Notes: a model not told the origin generated them from the letters alone. Numbered from the stretch's first letter, positions 34,986-43,450 are shown. The stretch is DNA of 64,000 bases from Nostocoides_A vanveenii (GCF_039531165.1 NZ_BAAAPN010000047.1:62001-126000); one strand, 5' to 3'. Translations and numbers: made by a program.

Positions 34986-35944
34986 GTCCCTCGCTCCCGA
35001 TGTGGGAGCCGGGGCGGTCGGTCACGGTCACCGTCCCGGCGAGCAGCGCCAACCTCGGCCCCGGGTTCGACGCGATCGGCGTGGGCCTGGACATTCGTGA
35101 CCGGTGCACGGTGACGGTCACCGAAGAGCCGGGCCTTCGCGTCGTCGCCACCGGCGAGGGCGCCGGTGCGGTGCCCACCGACGAACGCCACCTGGTCATC
35201 CGATCGCTGCTGCGCGGATTGGACGCGTTGGGCGTCGACCGCCCGGCCGGTATGACGCTGACCTGCGTCAACGCCGTCCCCCACGGGCGTGGACTGGGGT
35301 CGTCCGCGACGGCGATCGTCTCCGGGATCGGCGCCGCGAGCGCCCTCGCCGCGCTCGCGGCGGGCGGGCCGGCGGCAATCGATCTCGCCTTCGTCAACGA
35401 TCTCGCCGCCGAGATGGAGGGGCATCCGGACAACTCCTCGGCCAGCGTCTACGGCGGGCTGACGCTGAGTTGGCCGGACGATGCGCCTGAGGCCGGGCCG
35501 CTCGCGCATACGCGGACGGTATGCCTGACTCCTCACCCCGACGTGCGGCCGATCGTCGTCTGCCCCGACACTCAACTGAGCACTGCGACCGCCCGCTCCG
35601 TGCTGCCGAGCCAGGTGCTCCTGCGCGATGCCGCGGCGAATTCCGCGCGCGCCGCCCTCCTCGTGCACGCGCTGACCACTGACCCGGAGCTCTTGCTCCC
35701 TGCCACCCGTGATTGGTTGCACCAAGAAGCCCGCCGCCCGTCGTATTCCGCGTCGATGGCCCTCGTGGACCGCATGCGTGCCGCGGGGCACGCGGCCGTC
35801 ATCTCCGGCGCCGGACCATCGGTATTGGCCTTGACGACGGCGCCGGCGGAGGTCCTGGCCCTGGCCGGCGGGCCCTGGCAGGTGCTCGACCCGGGTTTCG
35901 CCGCCTCCGGGATCACCGTCGTACCCGCGGTCTCGGACGCGTAG
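34982..35944 (+). CDS. thrB: Homoserine kinase
   Basis: GHMP kinase, 320 aa. The substrate-site motif is PASSANLGPGFDAIG, ATP-loop HGRGLGSSATAIVSG, and the C-terminal VISGAGPSVLAL. GTG 34982 overlaps the thrC TGA by 4 nt; an in-frame ATG at 35000 has no SD. It completes the threonine branch. Confidence 0.96.
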   Translation: MSPSLPMWEPGRSVTVTVPASSANLGPGFDAIGVGLDIRDRCTVTVTEEPGLRVVATGEGAGAVPTDERHLVIRSLLRGLDALGVDRPAGMTLTCVNAVPHGRGLGSSATAIVSGIGAASALAALAAGGPAAIDLAFVNDLAAEMEGHPDNSSASVYGGLTLSWPDDAPEAGPLAHTRTVCLTPHPDVRPIVVCPDTQLSTATARSVLPSQVLLRDAAANSARAALLVHALTTDPELLLPATRDWLHQEARRPSYSASMALVDRMRAAGHAAVISGAGPSVLALTTAPAEVLALAGGPWQVLDPGFAASGITVVPAVSDA

Positions 35945-36150
35945 CCAACGGATAATCGCCGGCAGATTTGCGGTACATCCCGTCCTGAATCGGCACGGGT
36001 TTGCTGCCGCCTCCTTTTGAGTCAGGAAGGGCTCATGGAGGGCGCGGGAGCGGCAGACGCTCATCCAGGATTCCGCGGCCAGGCAAGTCCGGGCATCCGT
36101 ACCCTGATGGGTGCCACCATCTCAGCACGCGGGAATGCCCGACATCCTGG

Positions 36151-36180
36151 TTGCGTTGTGGGGGGTAGTGCGGTGATACA
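36151..36180 (+). promoter_or_regulatory. Candidate housekeeping promoter for rho
   Basis: TTGCGT (36151-36156), an 18-nt spacer and GATACA (36175-36180) resemble -35 and -10 boxes. Inference only. Confidence 0.35.
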
Positions 36181-36345
36181 GTGCTACCGCAATAGCGAAC
36201 TCGCATAAGCCGCAGAGCTCTTGATTCGCGAATGCAATCCACTTGATGATCGCCCCCCATGTGTGCCCTCGGGCCGACATGGGCACGGGACGATGCAGGG
36301 GACTTCCTCAGGTAGCCGGATTTCCTACGGCTGCAACGTAATCCA

Positions 36346-36396
36346 GGGCCCTTTCCGACGCGCTCGGAACAACGCCCATGACGAGGGAAAGGGTCC
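36346..36396 (+). promoter_or_regulatory. Hairpin that can mask the rho Shine-Dalgarno
   Basis: The arms GGGCCCTTTCC (36346-36356) and GGAAAGGGTCC (36386-36396) pair over 11 positions with one G-T. The right arm contains the purine tract that serves as the rho SD, 6 nt before GTG 36400. Translational autocontrol is an inference. Confidence 0.5.
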
Positions 36397-36399
36397 TTC

Positions 36400-38517
36400 G
36401 TGACCGATACAACCACTCTCGACGTCGCCGCACCGACGAGCGAGAAGCCGCGCCGCTCCGGCGCGCTCACCGCAATGCGTTTGGCCGAATTGCAGGGGTT
36501 GGCCAGCAGCATGGGCATCTCCGGCACCGCCAAGATGCGCAAGGGTGACCTCATCGACGTGATCAGGGCGAAGCAGTCCGGCGCTCCCGTCGCCCCCTCA
36601 TCCTCCGCCGGCACGACCGAGCGCCCCGCCACCGGCAACCGCCGCGTCGTGCGCGGTGTTCGCGGTGAAGGCGCCCCGCAGGCCGAGCGGCTCGAGGGCG
36701 CGGCCGAGCGCGAGACGATCTCTCGCGAGGACAGCGCGTCGCGTGAGCAGGACCGCGCAGAGACGCGATCGGACGGCCGTGATGCCGAGTCGCGCCGCGA
36801 CGCCCAGACTCGTCGTGACGCTGCCGACCGACAGGGCGAGGACCGCCAAGGCGAGCGCCGCAGCCAGGGTTCTCGTCGCCAGGGCGAACACAGCCAGAGC
36901 GGCGAGGACGGGCGCACCGGCGAGGGCGAGCCGGTGGACGGCGGCCGGCGCGAGCAGGCATACCGCAACCGGGAGCAGTATCGCGACCGGGGCGAGCAGC
37001 GCGGCCAACAGGACCAGCAGGGCCGCGACGGCCAGGCGCGCCAGAGCGACGTCCGGGAGCAAAACCAACGCGGCCAACAGGACACCCAGCAGCGCGACGG
37101 CCAGGGTCGCCAAAGCGACGGCCAGCCGAACCGCGACGGGCAAAGCCGCGACCAGCAAGGCCGGCAGGGCGCCCAGCAGGGGCAGCAGAACCAGGGCCAA
37201 CAGGGCCGGTATGACGATGAGGACGGGCCCGGCAGCCGCCGCCGCGGACGCAACCGTGGTCGCAACCGCGACAAGCGTCGCATGCCCGGTCAGCCCGCGG
37301 GCGGGGACTTCGACGCGGAGCCGCAGGTTGCCGACGACGATGTTCTAACACCGTGCGCGGGCATCCTCGACATCCTCGACAACTACGCGTTCGTGCGCAC
37401 ATCGGGGTACCTCCCCGGACCGAATGATGTCTACGTCCCGCTCGGGATGGTCAAGCGCCACGGCTTGCGCAAGGGCGATGCCGTCACCGGTGCCGTCAAG
37501 ACCCCGCGCGACGGCGAGGAGGCCCAGACCGTGCAGGCGGGCAGTCGCAACCAGCGCCAAAAGTACAACCCGCTGGTGCGTCTCGACACCGTCAACGGGA
37601 TGACGCCGGACGCCGCGCACCACCGCCCGGAGTTCGGCAAGCTGACCCCGCTCTACCCGCAGGAGCGCTTGCGCCTGGAGACCGAGCCCAACCAGTTGTC
37701 CACCCGGATCATCGACCTGGTCGCCCCGATCGGCAAGGGGCAGCGTGGCCTGATCGTCTCCCCGCCCAAGGCCGGCAAGACGCTGATCCTGCAGGCGATC
37801 GCCAATGCGATCACCACCAACAATCCCGAGGCCCACCTGATGGTTGTGCTCGTCGACGAGCGCCCCGAAGAGGTCACGGACATGCAGCGCACGGTCAAGG
37901 GTGAGGTCATCGCCTCGACCTTCGATCGGCCCGCCGACGACCACACCACGGTCGCCGAGCTCGCCATCGAGCGCGCCAAGCGACTCGTCGAGATGGGTCA
38001 CGACGTCGTCGTGCTGCTCGACTCCATCACCCGCCTGGGCCGCGCCTATAACCTCGCCGCCCCGGCGAGTGGCCGCATCCTCTCCGGTGGTGTCGACTCC
38101 TCGGCGCTCTACCCGCCGAAGCGCTTCTTCGGCGCCGCGCGCAATATCGAGAACGGCGGCTCGCTGACCATTCTCGCGACCGCGCTCGTGGAGACCGGCT
38201 CAAAGATGGACGAGGTCATCTTCGAGGAGTTCAAGGGCACCGGAAACATGGAGTTGCGCCTCTCGCGCCAGCTCGCCGATCGGCGCATCTTCCCGGCCGT
38301 TGACGTCAACCCCTCGGGCACCCGCCGCGAAGAGATCCTGCTCGCCCCCGAAGAGCTGAAGATCATGTGGAAGCTGCGCCGCGTGATGTCCGCTTTGGAT
38401 GCGCAGCAGGCCGTGGAGTTGCTGATCGACCGGCTCAAGAAGACCAAGAGCAACTACGAGTTCTTGGTTCAGGTTCAGCAGACCAGCTCGATCCGTCTCG
38501 ACGACGAGAAGGACTGA
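36400..38517 (+). CDS. rho: Transcription termination factor Rho
   Basis: RNA-dependent helicase, 705 aa. The Rho_N helix domain is at residues 20-60 (LAELQGLASSMGISGTAKMR). About 270 residues then follow that are almost only Arg, Gln, Gly, Asp, Glu and Ser. The RNA-binding fold (LDNYAFVRTSGYLPGPNDVY) and RecA-like ATPase (Walker A PPKAGKTLILQ; VVVLLDSITRLGRAYN; SALYPPKRFFGAARN) complete it. The insert is known in high-GC Gram-positive Rho and adds RNA contacts. GTG 36400 has a GGGAAAGGG tract upstream. Confidence 0.97.
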   Translation: MTDTTTLDVAAPTSEKPRRSGALTAMRLAELQGLASSMGISGTAKMRKGDLIDVIRAKQSGAPVAPSSSAGTTERPATGNRRVVRGVRGEGAPQAERLEGAAERETISREDSASREQDRAETRSDGRDAESRRDAQTRRDAADRQGEDRQGERRSQGSRRQGEHSQSGEDGRTGEGEPVDGGRREQAYRNREQYRDRGEQRGQQDQQGRDGQARQSDVREQNQRGQQDTQQRDGQGRQSDGQPNRDGQSRDQQGRQGAQQGQQNQGQQGRYDDEDGPGSRRRGRNRGRNRDKRRMPGQPAGGDFDAEPQVADDDVLTPCAGILDILDNYAFVRTSGYLPGPNDVYVPLGMVKRHGLRKGDAVTGAVKTPRDGEEAQTVQAGSRNQRQKYNPLVRLDTVNGMTPDAAHHRPEFGKLTPLYPQERLRLETEPNQLSTRIIDLVAPIGKGQRGLIVSPPKAGKTLILQAIANAITTNNPEAHLMVVLVDERPEEVTDMQRTVKGEVIASTFDRPADDHTTVAELAIERAKRLVEMGHDVVVLLDSITRLGRAYNLAAPASGRILSGGVDSSALYPPKRFFGAARNIENGGSLTILATALVETGSKMDEVIFEEFKGTGNMELRLSRQLADRRIFPAVDVNPSGTRREEILLAPEELKIMWKLRRVMSALDAQQAVELLIDRLKKTKSNYEFLVQVQQTSSIRLDDEKD

Positions 38518-38541
38518 CCGGCGCCGTTCCGGCACACGTGC

Positions 38542-38581
38542 AGCGGGGACCGGTGGGGCGTGACCCCCGCCGGTCCCCGCT
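38542..38581 (+). terminator. Terminator hairpin after rho
   Basis: A perfect 12-bp stem AGCGGGGACCGG / CCGGTCCCCGCT with a 16-nt loop that itself can pair (GGGG/CCCC), 25 nt after the rho stop. Confidence 0.7.
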
Positions 38582-38893
38582 CACAATTGACGACGTGGCG
38601 CGCGTTCGCCGGCTGACTGCCGTATGCCTGCTCGGTGCCGTGGGGCTCGCGCTGACCGGCTGCTCCGGGGATGCCGTCGCCCCTGTCACCGGACCGGGCG
38701 GCACCGTTGTCGAGATGGACGAGGGGTTTGCCGCCGAAACGCTCGCGCAGTGGGCCGAACACGGCGATCACCTCGTCTCGTTCACCGTCGTGCGTGCGGT
38801 GCGGGTGGCTCCTGACGACGAGGAACATTCCGCTGATGAGGGCATCATCGGGCGCAATGTCGTCGTCACCGCATCTGCTCCCTTCCGGAGCCC

Positions 38894-39015
38894 GGCCGGC
38901 GACGAGGACTGGCGCGTCATCTCCTGGCCCGGCTCGGCGAGCAAAGACGTGGTCTGACGCTGCCCCGGCGCAGAACTTCGTGGCGCCGGCCCCTGTTCCT
39001 AAACCCTGCTAGCAG
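38894..39015 (+). repeat. 122-bp perfect duplication, recipient copy
   Basis: Identical over all 122 bases to 62246-62367. It carries the last 20 codons of the phosphatase gene, its terminator-like hairpin and the left end (CCTAAACCCTGCTAGCAG) of the inverted-repeat element. It interrupts the lipoprotein gene. Confidence 0.97.
38998..39015 (+). repeat. Left-end fragment of the inverted-repeat element (copy D)
   Basis: CCTAAACCCTGCTAGCAG equals the left end of copy C. The sequence after it is lipoprotein coding sequence, not element. Confidence 0.8.
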
Positions 39016-39320
39016 GCGGCAGATGGCTCTTCGACGGCAGCGGGGAGGTAGCCATGAGGTCGCCGGAGTGCCCGTGGTTGATGGTGGGCCACTCCTACCT
39101 CGCCCTGGTCAACAAATGCCACCGGGTGACGGTCCGGGGTGGAATACCTTGTCCTGCGACACGATCATGGCCTACGACGGCGATCGGCTAGGCCGCGGCG
39201 AGCAATTCGACGGCGGTCTCGACGGGACACGCGCCCAGTTCAGGGACGGCAAAGCAACCGAGGTTGCTGCGGAGTTGGCCAAGGCCGCGGCCAAACGGTA
39301 GAGATGCCGACCAACCACGG

Positions 39321-39404
39321 CCACTCAGCACAGGTTAGATGACCTCCAGCAGGGTAGACCCTGCTCGACGTCACCTAAATGCTGCTACCAGAGGTTAGGT
39401 CCGG
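39321..39404 (-). mobile_element. Inverted-repeat element, copy A (minus orientation)
   Basis: About 84 bp. The core hairpin pairs 39335-39355 with 39358-39378, containing CCAGCAGGGT-AG-ACCCTGCT. Read on the minus strand it matches copy B through both flanks (ACCTAACCTCTG...TAGCAG at the left, CTGTGCTGAGT at the right). Its left end supplies the TAA stop of the GNAT gene. No transposase is present, so it would be non-autonomous if mobile, or a multiplied terminator. Confidence 0.7.
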
Positions 39405-40006
39405 GGCGTCCGGTCCAACGTGACGCGGAGCTGGGGGAACTCGTGCTCGGTGAAGCCGTGCGCGGCATATCGGCGCCGGCCCTCGGGGGTGGCGAAGAGT
39501 TCGACGCTGGAAACATCGGTCTCGTCGCGGAACCACGCCATGACCGCATCGACGCAGGCCTGCCCGAGCCCGGTCATCCGGTATTCGGGGAAGGTCGCGA
39601 CATTGCCCAGCATGCCGACTCGCCCCGACGGGTTGGCCGGCGACGGCGGGCGATCCACGACCTCGCCGATCGAGCAGGCGACCGCGGAGCCGTTGAGGTC
39701 GGCGACGCAGATGTAGACCCGCGGGTTGCCCAGGTGCACCTGCAACCAGCGGTGGGCGGCGGCCTGCCAGGCATTGTCGGCCACGGCCTCCGCCCCCGCC
39801 CCCAGTGCGGTGAACATCAGCGCCCGCAGGGCCACCACTGACGCGAGATCGCGCGCGGTGGCCCGTCGGATCACCGGCCCCGCGGGCGCCGACTCGGCCG
39901 GCTCGACGTCCGTGGGCGCCTCGTCCCGCTCCCGGCGCAGCGCTCGCGCCAGATTCGCAGGGGTGATCGGGGGCGTACGTCGCTTGCTCGGTTTGTCCTC
40001 GCTCAC
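39395..40006 (-). CDS. GNAT-family N-acetyltransferase
   Basis: A 203-aa protein. An N-terminal basic tail of 45 residues precedes the GNAT fold (VIRRATARDLASVVALRALM; GMLGNVATFPEYRMTGLGQ as acetyl-CoA loop; AAHGFTEHEFPQLRV). The substrate is unknown. The start is GTG 40006. The last codons and the TAA stop run into repeat copy A, so the C-terminus may have been altered by it. It is divergent from rpmE. Confidence 0.85.
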   Translation of the reverse strand: MSEDKPSKRRTPPITPANLARALRRERDEAPTDVEPAESAPAGPVIRRATARDLASVVALRALMFTALGAGAEAVADNAWQAAAHRWLQVHLGNPRVYICVADLNGSAVACSIGEVVDRPPSPANPSGRVGMLGNVATFPEYRMTGLGQACVDAVMAWFRDETDVSSVELFATPEGRRRYAAHGFTEHEFPQLRVTLDRTPRT

Positions 40007-40078
40007 ACCGGCAAGTATGCGGCCCGCCCGGGAGCGTCCCGAGGGAATGCGCCGGCGCCCGCGCGCGTTTGGGAGAGC

Positions 40079-40097
40079 GTGTGCCGCTCTGGCACAC
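40079..40097. promoter_or_regulatory. Inverted repeat in the GNAT-rpmE divergent region
   Basis: GTGTGCC / GGCACAC, 7-bp perfect arms around a 5-nt centre, about 90 nt before rpmE, followed by TATTCC that could be part of a -10 region. It may be an operator or part of the leader. Confidence 0.4.
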
Positions 40098-40186
40098 TAT
40101 TCCTTCGGACCGGTTCACGGCGCGCGCCACCGATGGCGCAGAGCGAGCCCGACTCGCCGACCCGGCCCACGATCGAGGAGCACCCC

Positions 40187-40402
40187 ATGAAGAAGGACAT
40201 CCACCCGGCCTACGCCGAGACGACGGTGACCTGCACCTGCGGCAACACCTTCACCACCCGCAGCACCGCCAAGAACGGCGTCATCCACGCCGACGTCTGC
40301 AGCAACTGCCACCCGTTCTACACCGGCAAGCAGAAGATCCTCGACACCGGGGGCCGCGTGGCCCGCTTCGAGGCCCGCTACGGCAAGAAGGCCGCCAAGT
40401 AG
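40187..40402 (+). CDS. rpmE: 50S ribosomal protein bL31, zinc-binding form
   Basis: A 71-aa protein beginning MKKDIHPAYAETTVTCTCG. Cys residues in TCTCGNTF and CSNCHPFYTGKQ are the zinc ligands of the C+ form, so this is the zinc-requiring paralogue. ATG 40187 has GAGGAG 6 nt upstream. A terminator follows. Confidence 0.96.
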   Translation: MKKDIHPAYAETTVTCTCGNTFTTRSTAKNGVIHADVCSNCHPFYTGKQKILDTGGRVARFEARYGKKAAK

Positions 40403-40410
40403 CTTTCCCG

Positions 40411-40446
40411 ACGCGCCGGTTCGCCCTCATAGGCGAGCCGGCGCGT
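40411..40446 (+). terminator. Terminator after rpmE
   Basis: A 15-bp stem ACGCGCCGGTTCGCC / GGCGAGCCGGCGCGT (one G-T) with a 6-nt loop, ending in TCGCATTT. Confidence 0.75.
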
Positions 40447-40521
40447 TCGCATTTCCCTGCCCGTATGCCGCCGCCTCACCAGCGCTGCCCCCCCTCGCCA
40501 CCCGTCAAAGGAGTCCCGGCC

Positions 40522-41598
40522 GTGTTCGAATCCGTCGATGCCCTGCTCGCCGAGCATGCCGAGTGCGAGCAAGCCATGGCCGATCCCGCGGTCATCGCCG
40601 ACCAGGCCAGACTGCGCGAGGTCGGCCGCCGGTATGCCGCGCTCGGCCCGGTCGTCGCCGCCTACCACACGTGGCACGCGGCCCACGACGACCTCGGCGC
40701 CGCCCGTGAGCTCGCCGCCGAGGACGCTGCTTTCGCCGACGAGGTCCCCGCTCTGGAGGAGGCCGAGCACGCCGCGCACGAGCGCCTGCGCCGGCTGCTG
40801 ATCCCGCGCGACCCCGACGATGACCGCGACGTCATCCTCGAGATCAAGGCGGGGGAGGGCGGCGAGGAGTCCGCGCTCTTCGCCGGGGACCTGCTGCGGA
40901 TGTACCTGCGCTACGCCGAGAAGCGCGGCTGGCGCACCGAGGTCATCGACGCCACCGAGTCCGATCTCGGCGGGTACAAGGATGTCCAGGTCGCCGTCAA
41001 GGCCAAGGGGACGCCCGGCCCCGACGAAGCCCCGTGGGCGCGCTTGAAGTTCGAAGGCGGGGTGCACCGCGTCCAACGGGTGCCGGTCACCGAGAGCCAG
41101 GGGCGCATCCATACGTCCGCGGCGGGGGTGTGGGTGATGCCCGAGGCCGAGGAAATCGACGTCCATGTCGACCCCAACGACCTTCGGATCGACGTCTATC
41201 GCAGCTCCGGACCGGGCGGGCAGAGCGTCAACACCACCGACTCGGCCGTCCGCATCACCCACCTCCCCACCGGCACGGTCGTCTCGTGCCAGAACGAGAA
41301 GTCCCAGCTGCAGAACAAGGAGTCCGCGATGCGCGTACTCCGCGCCCGGCTGCACCAGATCGCCCAGGAGCAGGCGGACGCCGCCGCATCCGATGCCCGC
41401 AAGTCGCAGGTGCGCACGGTCGACCGCTCCGAGCGCATCCGCACCTACAACTTCCCCGAGAACCGCATCAGCGACCACCGCACCGGCTACAAGGCCTACA
41501 ACCTCGACATCTTCCTCGGCGGCGAGATGGACCCGGCGATCGAATCGCTGATGAGCGCCGACGAAGCCGCGCGCCTTGCCGCCGTCGGCGGCAACTGA
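40522..41598 (+). CDS. prfA: Peptide chain release factor 1
   Basis: A 358-aa protein that releases peptides at UAA/UAG. The catalytic GGQ is in YRSSGPGGQSVNTTDSAVR, and the C-terminal region RTYNFPENRISDHRTGY is standard. GTG 40522 has AAAGGAG 9 nt upstream. It is followed by prmC, whose product methylates the GGQ glutamine. Confidence 0.97.
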   Translation: MFESVDALLAEHAECEQAMADPAVIADQARLREVGRRYAALGPVVAAYHTWHAAHDDLGAARELAAEDAAFADEVPALEEAEHAAHERLRRLLIPRDPDDDRDVILEIKAGEGGEESALFAGDLLRMYLRYAEKRGWRTEVIDATESDLGGYKDVQVAVKAKGTPGPDEAPWARLKFEGGVHRVQRVPVTESQGRIHTSAAGVWVMPEAEEIDVHVDPNDLRIDVYRSSGPGGQSVNTTDSAVRITHLPTGTVVSCQNEKSQLQNKESAMRVLRARLHQIAQEQADAAASDARKSQVRTVDRSERIRTYNFPENRISDHRTGYKAYNLDIFLGGEMDPAIESLMSADEAARLAAVGGN

Positions 41599-41604
41599 CG
41601 CGCG

Positions 41605-42483
41605 ATGACCCCGAGCCTGTATGCCGTTCTGACCGCCGCCCGTGCCCAGCTCGCGTCCGCCGGGATCGCCTCGCCCGACGCCGACGCCGTCGAACTCGCG
41701 TCCTTCGTGCTCGGGGTGCCGACAAGCGAGGTGCGCCGCCGGATGGTCCTGCGCGACCCGATCGACGACGCCGCCACCAGTCGGCTGGCGGATCTGATCG
41801 CCGAGCGCTCGGCGCGAATCCCGTTGCAGCACTTGACCGGGCGCGCCTATTTCCGCGGGCTGACGCTTGCCGTCGGCCCGGGTGTGTTCGTCCCGCGGAC
41901 GGAGACCGAGGTGGTGACCGGTCTCGCGCTGGAGGCGGCGCGCGAGGCGGTGGCCGCCGGCATACGGGAGCCGGTCGTCGTCGACTTGTGCACCGGGTCG
42001 GGGGCGATCGCGCTGGCTATCAAGGACGAGTTGCCGGCCGCGCGCATCTTGGCGGTGGAGAAGTCAGAGCACGCGTATGCCTGGGCGCAGCGCAATCGCG
42101 AGTTGCTCGGCCTCGACGTGGAGCTGCGGCTGGGGGACGCGGTCGGGGCCTTCCCCGAGCTGGCCGGGAGCGTGGACGTGGTCGTGAGCAACCCGCCATA
42201 CATCCCGACCGGCCAGGTGCCGATCGATCCCGAGGTGCGCAACCACGATCCTGAACTCGCGCTTTACGGCGGCAGCGCGGACGGGCTCGCGATCCCGCGG
42301 CTGGTGGCGGCGCGCGCGGCGACCCTGCTGAAGCCGGGGGGCGTGCTCGTGATGGAGCACGCGGACGCGCAAGGGCCGGGCCTGAGCCGTGCGCTCGCAA
42401 GCGCCGGCGAATGGTTCGACCTGGTGGATCACCGCGACCTGGCCGGTCGCCCGCGCGCCCTGGCTGGCCGCCGGGCCTGCTGA
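41605..42483 (+). CDS. prmC: Release factor glutamine methyltransferase
   Basis: A 292-aa SAM-dependent methyltransferase acting on the GGQ Gln of RF1/RF2. SAM site VVDLCTGSGAIALAIKDELP, catalytic VSNPPYIPTGQVP, and an N-terminal helical domain that binds the release factor. It starts 6 nt after prfA. Confidence 0.95.
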   Translation: MTPSLYAVLTAARAQLASAGIASPDADAVELASFVLGVPTSEVRRRMVLRDPIDDAATSRLADLIAERSARIPLQHLTGRAYFRGLTLAVGPGVFVPRTETEVVTGLALEAAREAVAAGIREPVVVDLCTGSGAIALAIKDELPAARILAVEKSEHAYAWAQRNRELLGLDVELRLGDAVGAFPELAGSVDVVVSNPPYIPTGQVPIDPEVRNHDPELALYGGSADGLAIPRLVAARAATLLKPGGVLVMEHADAQGPGLSRALASAGEWFDLVDHRDLAGRPRALAGRRAC

Positions 42484-42514
42484 GTCCCATGCAAACGGTG
42501 CATGGATCACTTAA

Positions 42515-42528
42515 CCAATAGCTATTGG
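42515..42528. promoter_or_regulatory. 14-bp perfect palindrome upstream of a small ORF
   Basis: CCAATAGCTATTGG, AT-rich against its surroundings, 32 nt before the ATG at 42561. A second dyad (CCATGC / GCATGG) precedes it near 42488-42505. It has the look of a dimeric regulator's operator. Confidence 0.45.
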
Positions 42529-42560
42529 ACGCATGGCTTCGGCTGCTTCATGCTGGATAC

Positions 42561-42701
42561 ATGAGCAAGTTCCTGAAGAACATCATCGCCGGCCTTCGTC
42601 CCACCGCCGCCGACCTCGAGCTCGCGGCCGCCATCAAGGCCTACCCCGCCCGCGGCGGCAGCGCTGTGGTCGTTGTGCCGCGCACGACCGCGACGCGCTG
42701 A
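42561..42701 (+). CDS. Possible 46-aa small protein
   Basis: The frame starts MSKFLKNIIAGLRPTAADLE and ends VVVVPRTTATR. G/C at third codon positions is high, as in real genes here, and the N-terminus could form an amphipathic helix. The SD is weak. It sits alone between prmC and a minus-strand regulator. No family recognised. Confidence 0.4.
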   Translation: MSKFLKNIIAGLRPTAADLELAAAIKAYPARGGSAVVVVPRTTATR

Positions 42702-42835
42702 CCTCCGGTCGTACGCTCGTGCACGGGTCGACGCTCCGTGCACGCCTGGGCGGTTTAGACCGCCGACCTCTGCCCACACCGCCGACCTCGCCCACACCAC
42801 CCAGCACAAGCCGGCTTCCCCGCGCCGCGTGGCCT

Positions 42836-43450
42836 TCAGCCCAGGTGATCCCTCGCCCACAAGGCTGCACTCGTCCGGTCAGGCACACCGATTTCGCGAA
42901 ACACCCGCCCCAAGTGCGCTTTCACCGTCCGCTCGGTGATCCCCAAAGCCCGCCCGATCTGCTTGTTGGCGAGTCCCTGAGCAACGAGCCGCAGCACGTC
43001 GATCTCGCGCGGCGAGAGTGCCGGCCTGGCGGACTGCCCCACCCGCGGAAGCAGCGCCCCCGCCACCCTCGGATCGAGCGGCACCTGCCCCGAGGCTGCA
43101 TTGCGCACCGCCGCGAGCAACTCGCCGGGCTCGCAGTCCTTGAGCACATAGCCGGTGGCTCCGGCCGCCAGCACCTCCTTGACGCGGTCCCGGTCGGAGA
43201 AACTGGTCAGCACCACCACCGCCCCCGCGGTCCCGGCCGCCGTGATGGCGCGCGTGGCGGCGACGCCGTCGAGTTGCGGCATCGACAGATCCATCAGCAC
43301 CACATCGGGCGTATGCCGCGCCGCCCCGGCCACGCCCTCGTGGCCGTTCGCGGCCTCGCCGACGACCTCGATGCCGGGATCCGCGGACAACAGGGTGCGG
43401 ATACCGCTGCGGACCAGATGATGGTCATCGACGATGAGCACGCGGATCAT
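42836..43450 (-). CDS. NarL/LuxR-type response regulator
   Basis: A 204-aa protein. The receiver has acidic pocket VDDHH and phospho-Asp in VVLMDLSMP. The C-terminal LuxR HTH is LSPREIDVLRLVAQGLANK with ITERTVKAHLGRVFREIG. ATG 43450 overlaps the kinase TGA (ATGA) and has AAGGAA upstream. It is the output half of the pair with the next gene; the signal is unknown. Confidence 0.93.
   Translation of the reverse strand: MIRVLIVDDHHLVRSGIRTLLSADPGIEVVGEAANGHEGVAGAARHTPDVVLMDLSMPQLDGVAATRAITAAGTAGAVVVLTSFSDRDRVKEVLAAGATGYVLKDCEPGELLAAVRNAASGQVPLDPRVAGALLPRVGQSARPALSPREIDVLRLVAQGLANKQIGRALGITERTVKAHLGRVFREIGVPDRTSAALWARDHLG

Larger units (their letters stand above)
35945..36399 (+). promoter_or_regulatory. 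Gene-free leader region of rho
   Basis: 455 bp between thrB and rho with no convincing ORF. A possible promoter (36151-36180) gives a leader of about 210 nt, and an SD-covering hairpin lies at its end. No convincing terminator for thrB is seen. Confidence 0.5.
38595..39301 (+). pseudogene. Lipoprotein gene split by a 122-bp insertion and a frameshift
   Basis: The N-terminus (GTG 38595, VARVRRLTAVCLLG, lipobox LTGC) continues to TASAPFRSP at 38894. There the reading enters a segment identical to 62246-62367 and stops at TGA 38955-38957. After the segment the same reading frame resumes with GRWLFDGSGEVAMRSPECPW and MVGHSYLALVN. It then needs a single-base shift at the AACAAATGCC run (near 39113) to join PGWNTLSCDTIMAYDGDRLG through to 39301. 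So one gene carries an insertion and an indel. As written, only a 120-aa truncated product with a foreign C-terminus could be made. Confidence 0.85.
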
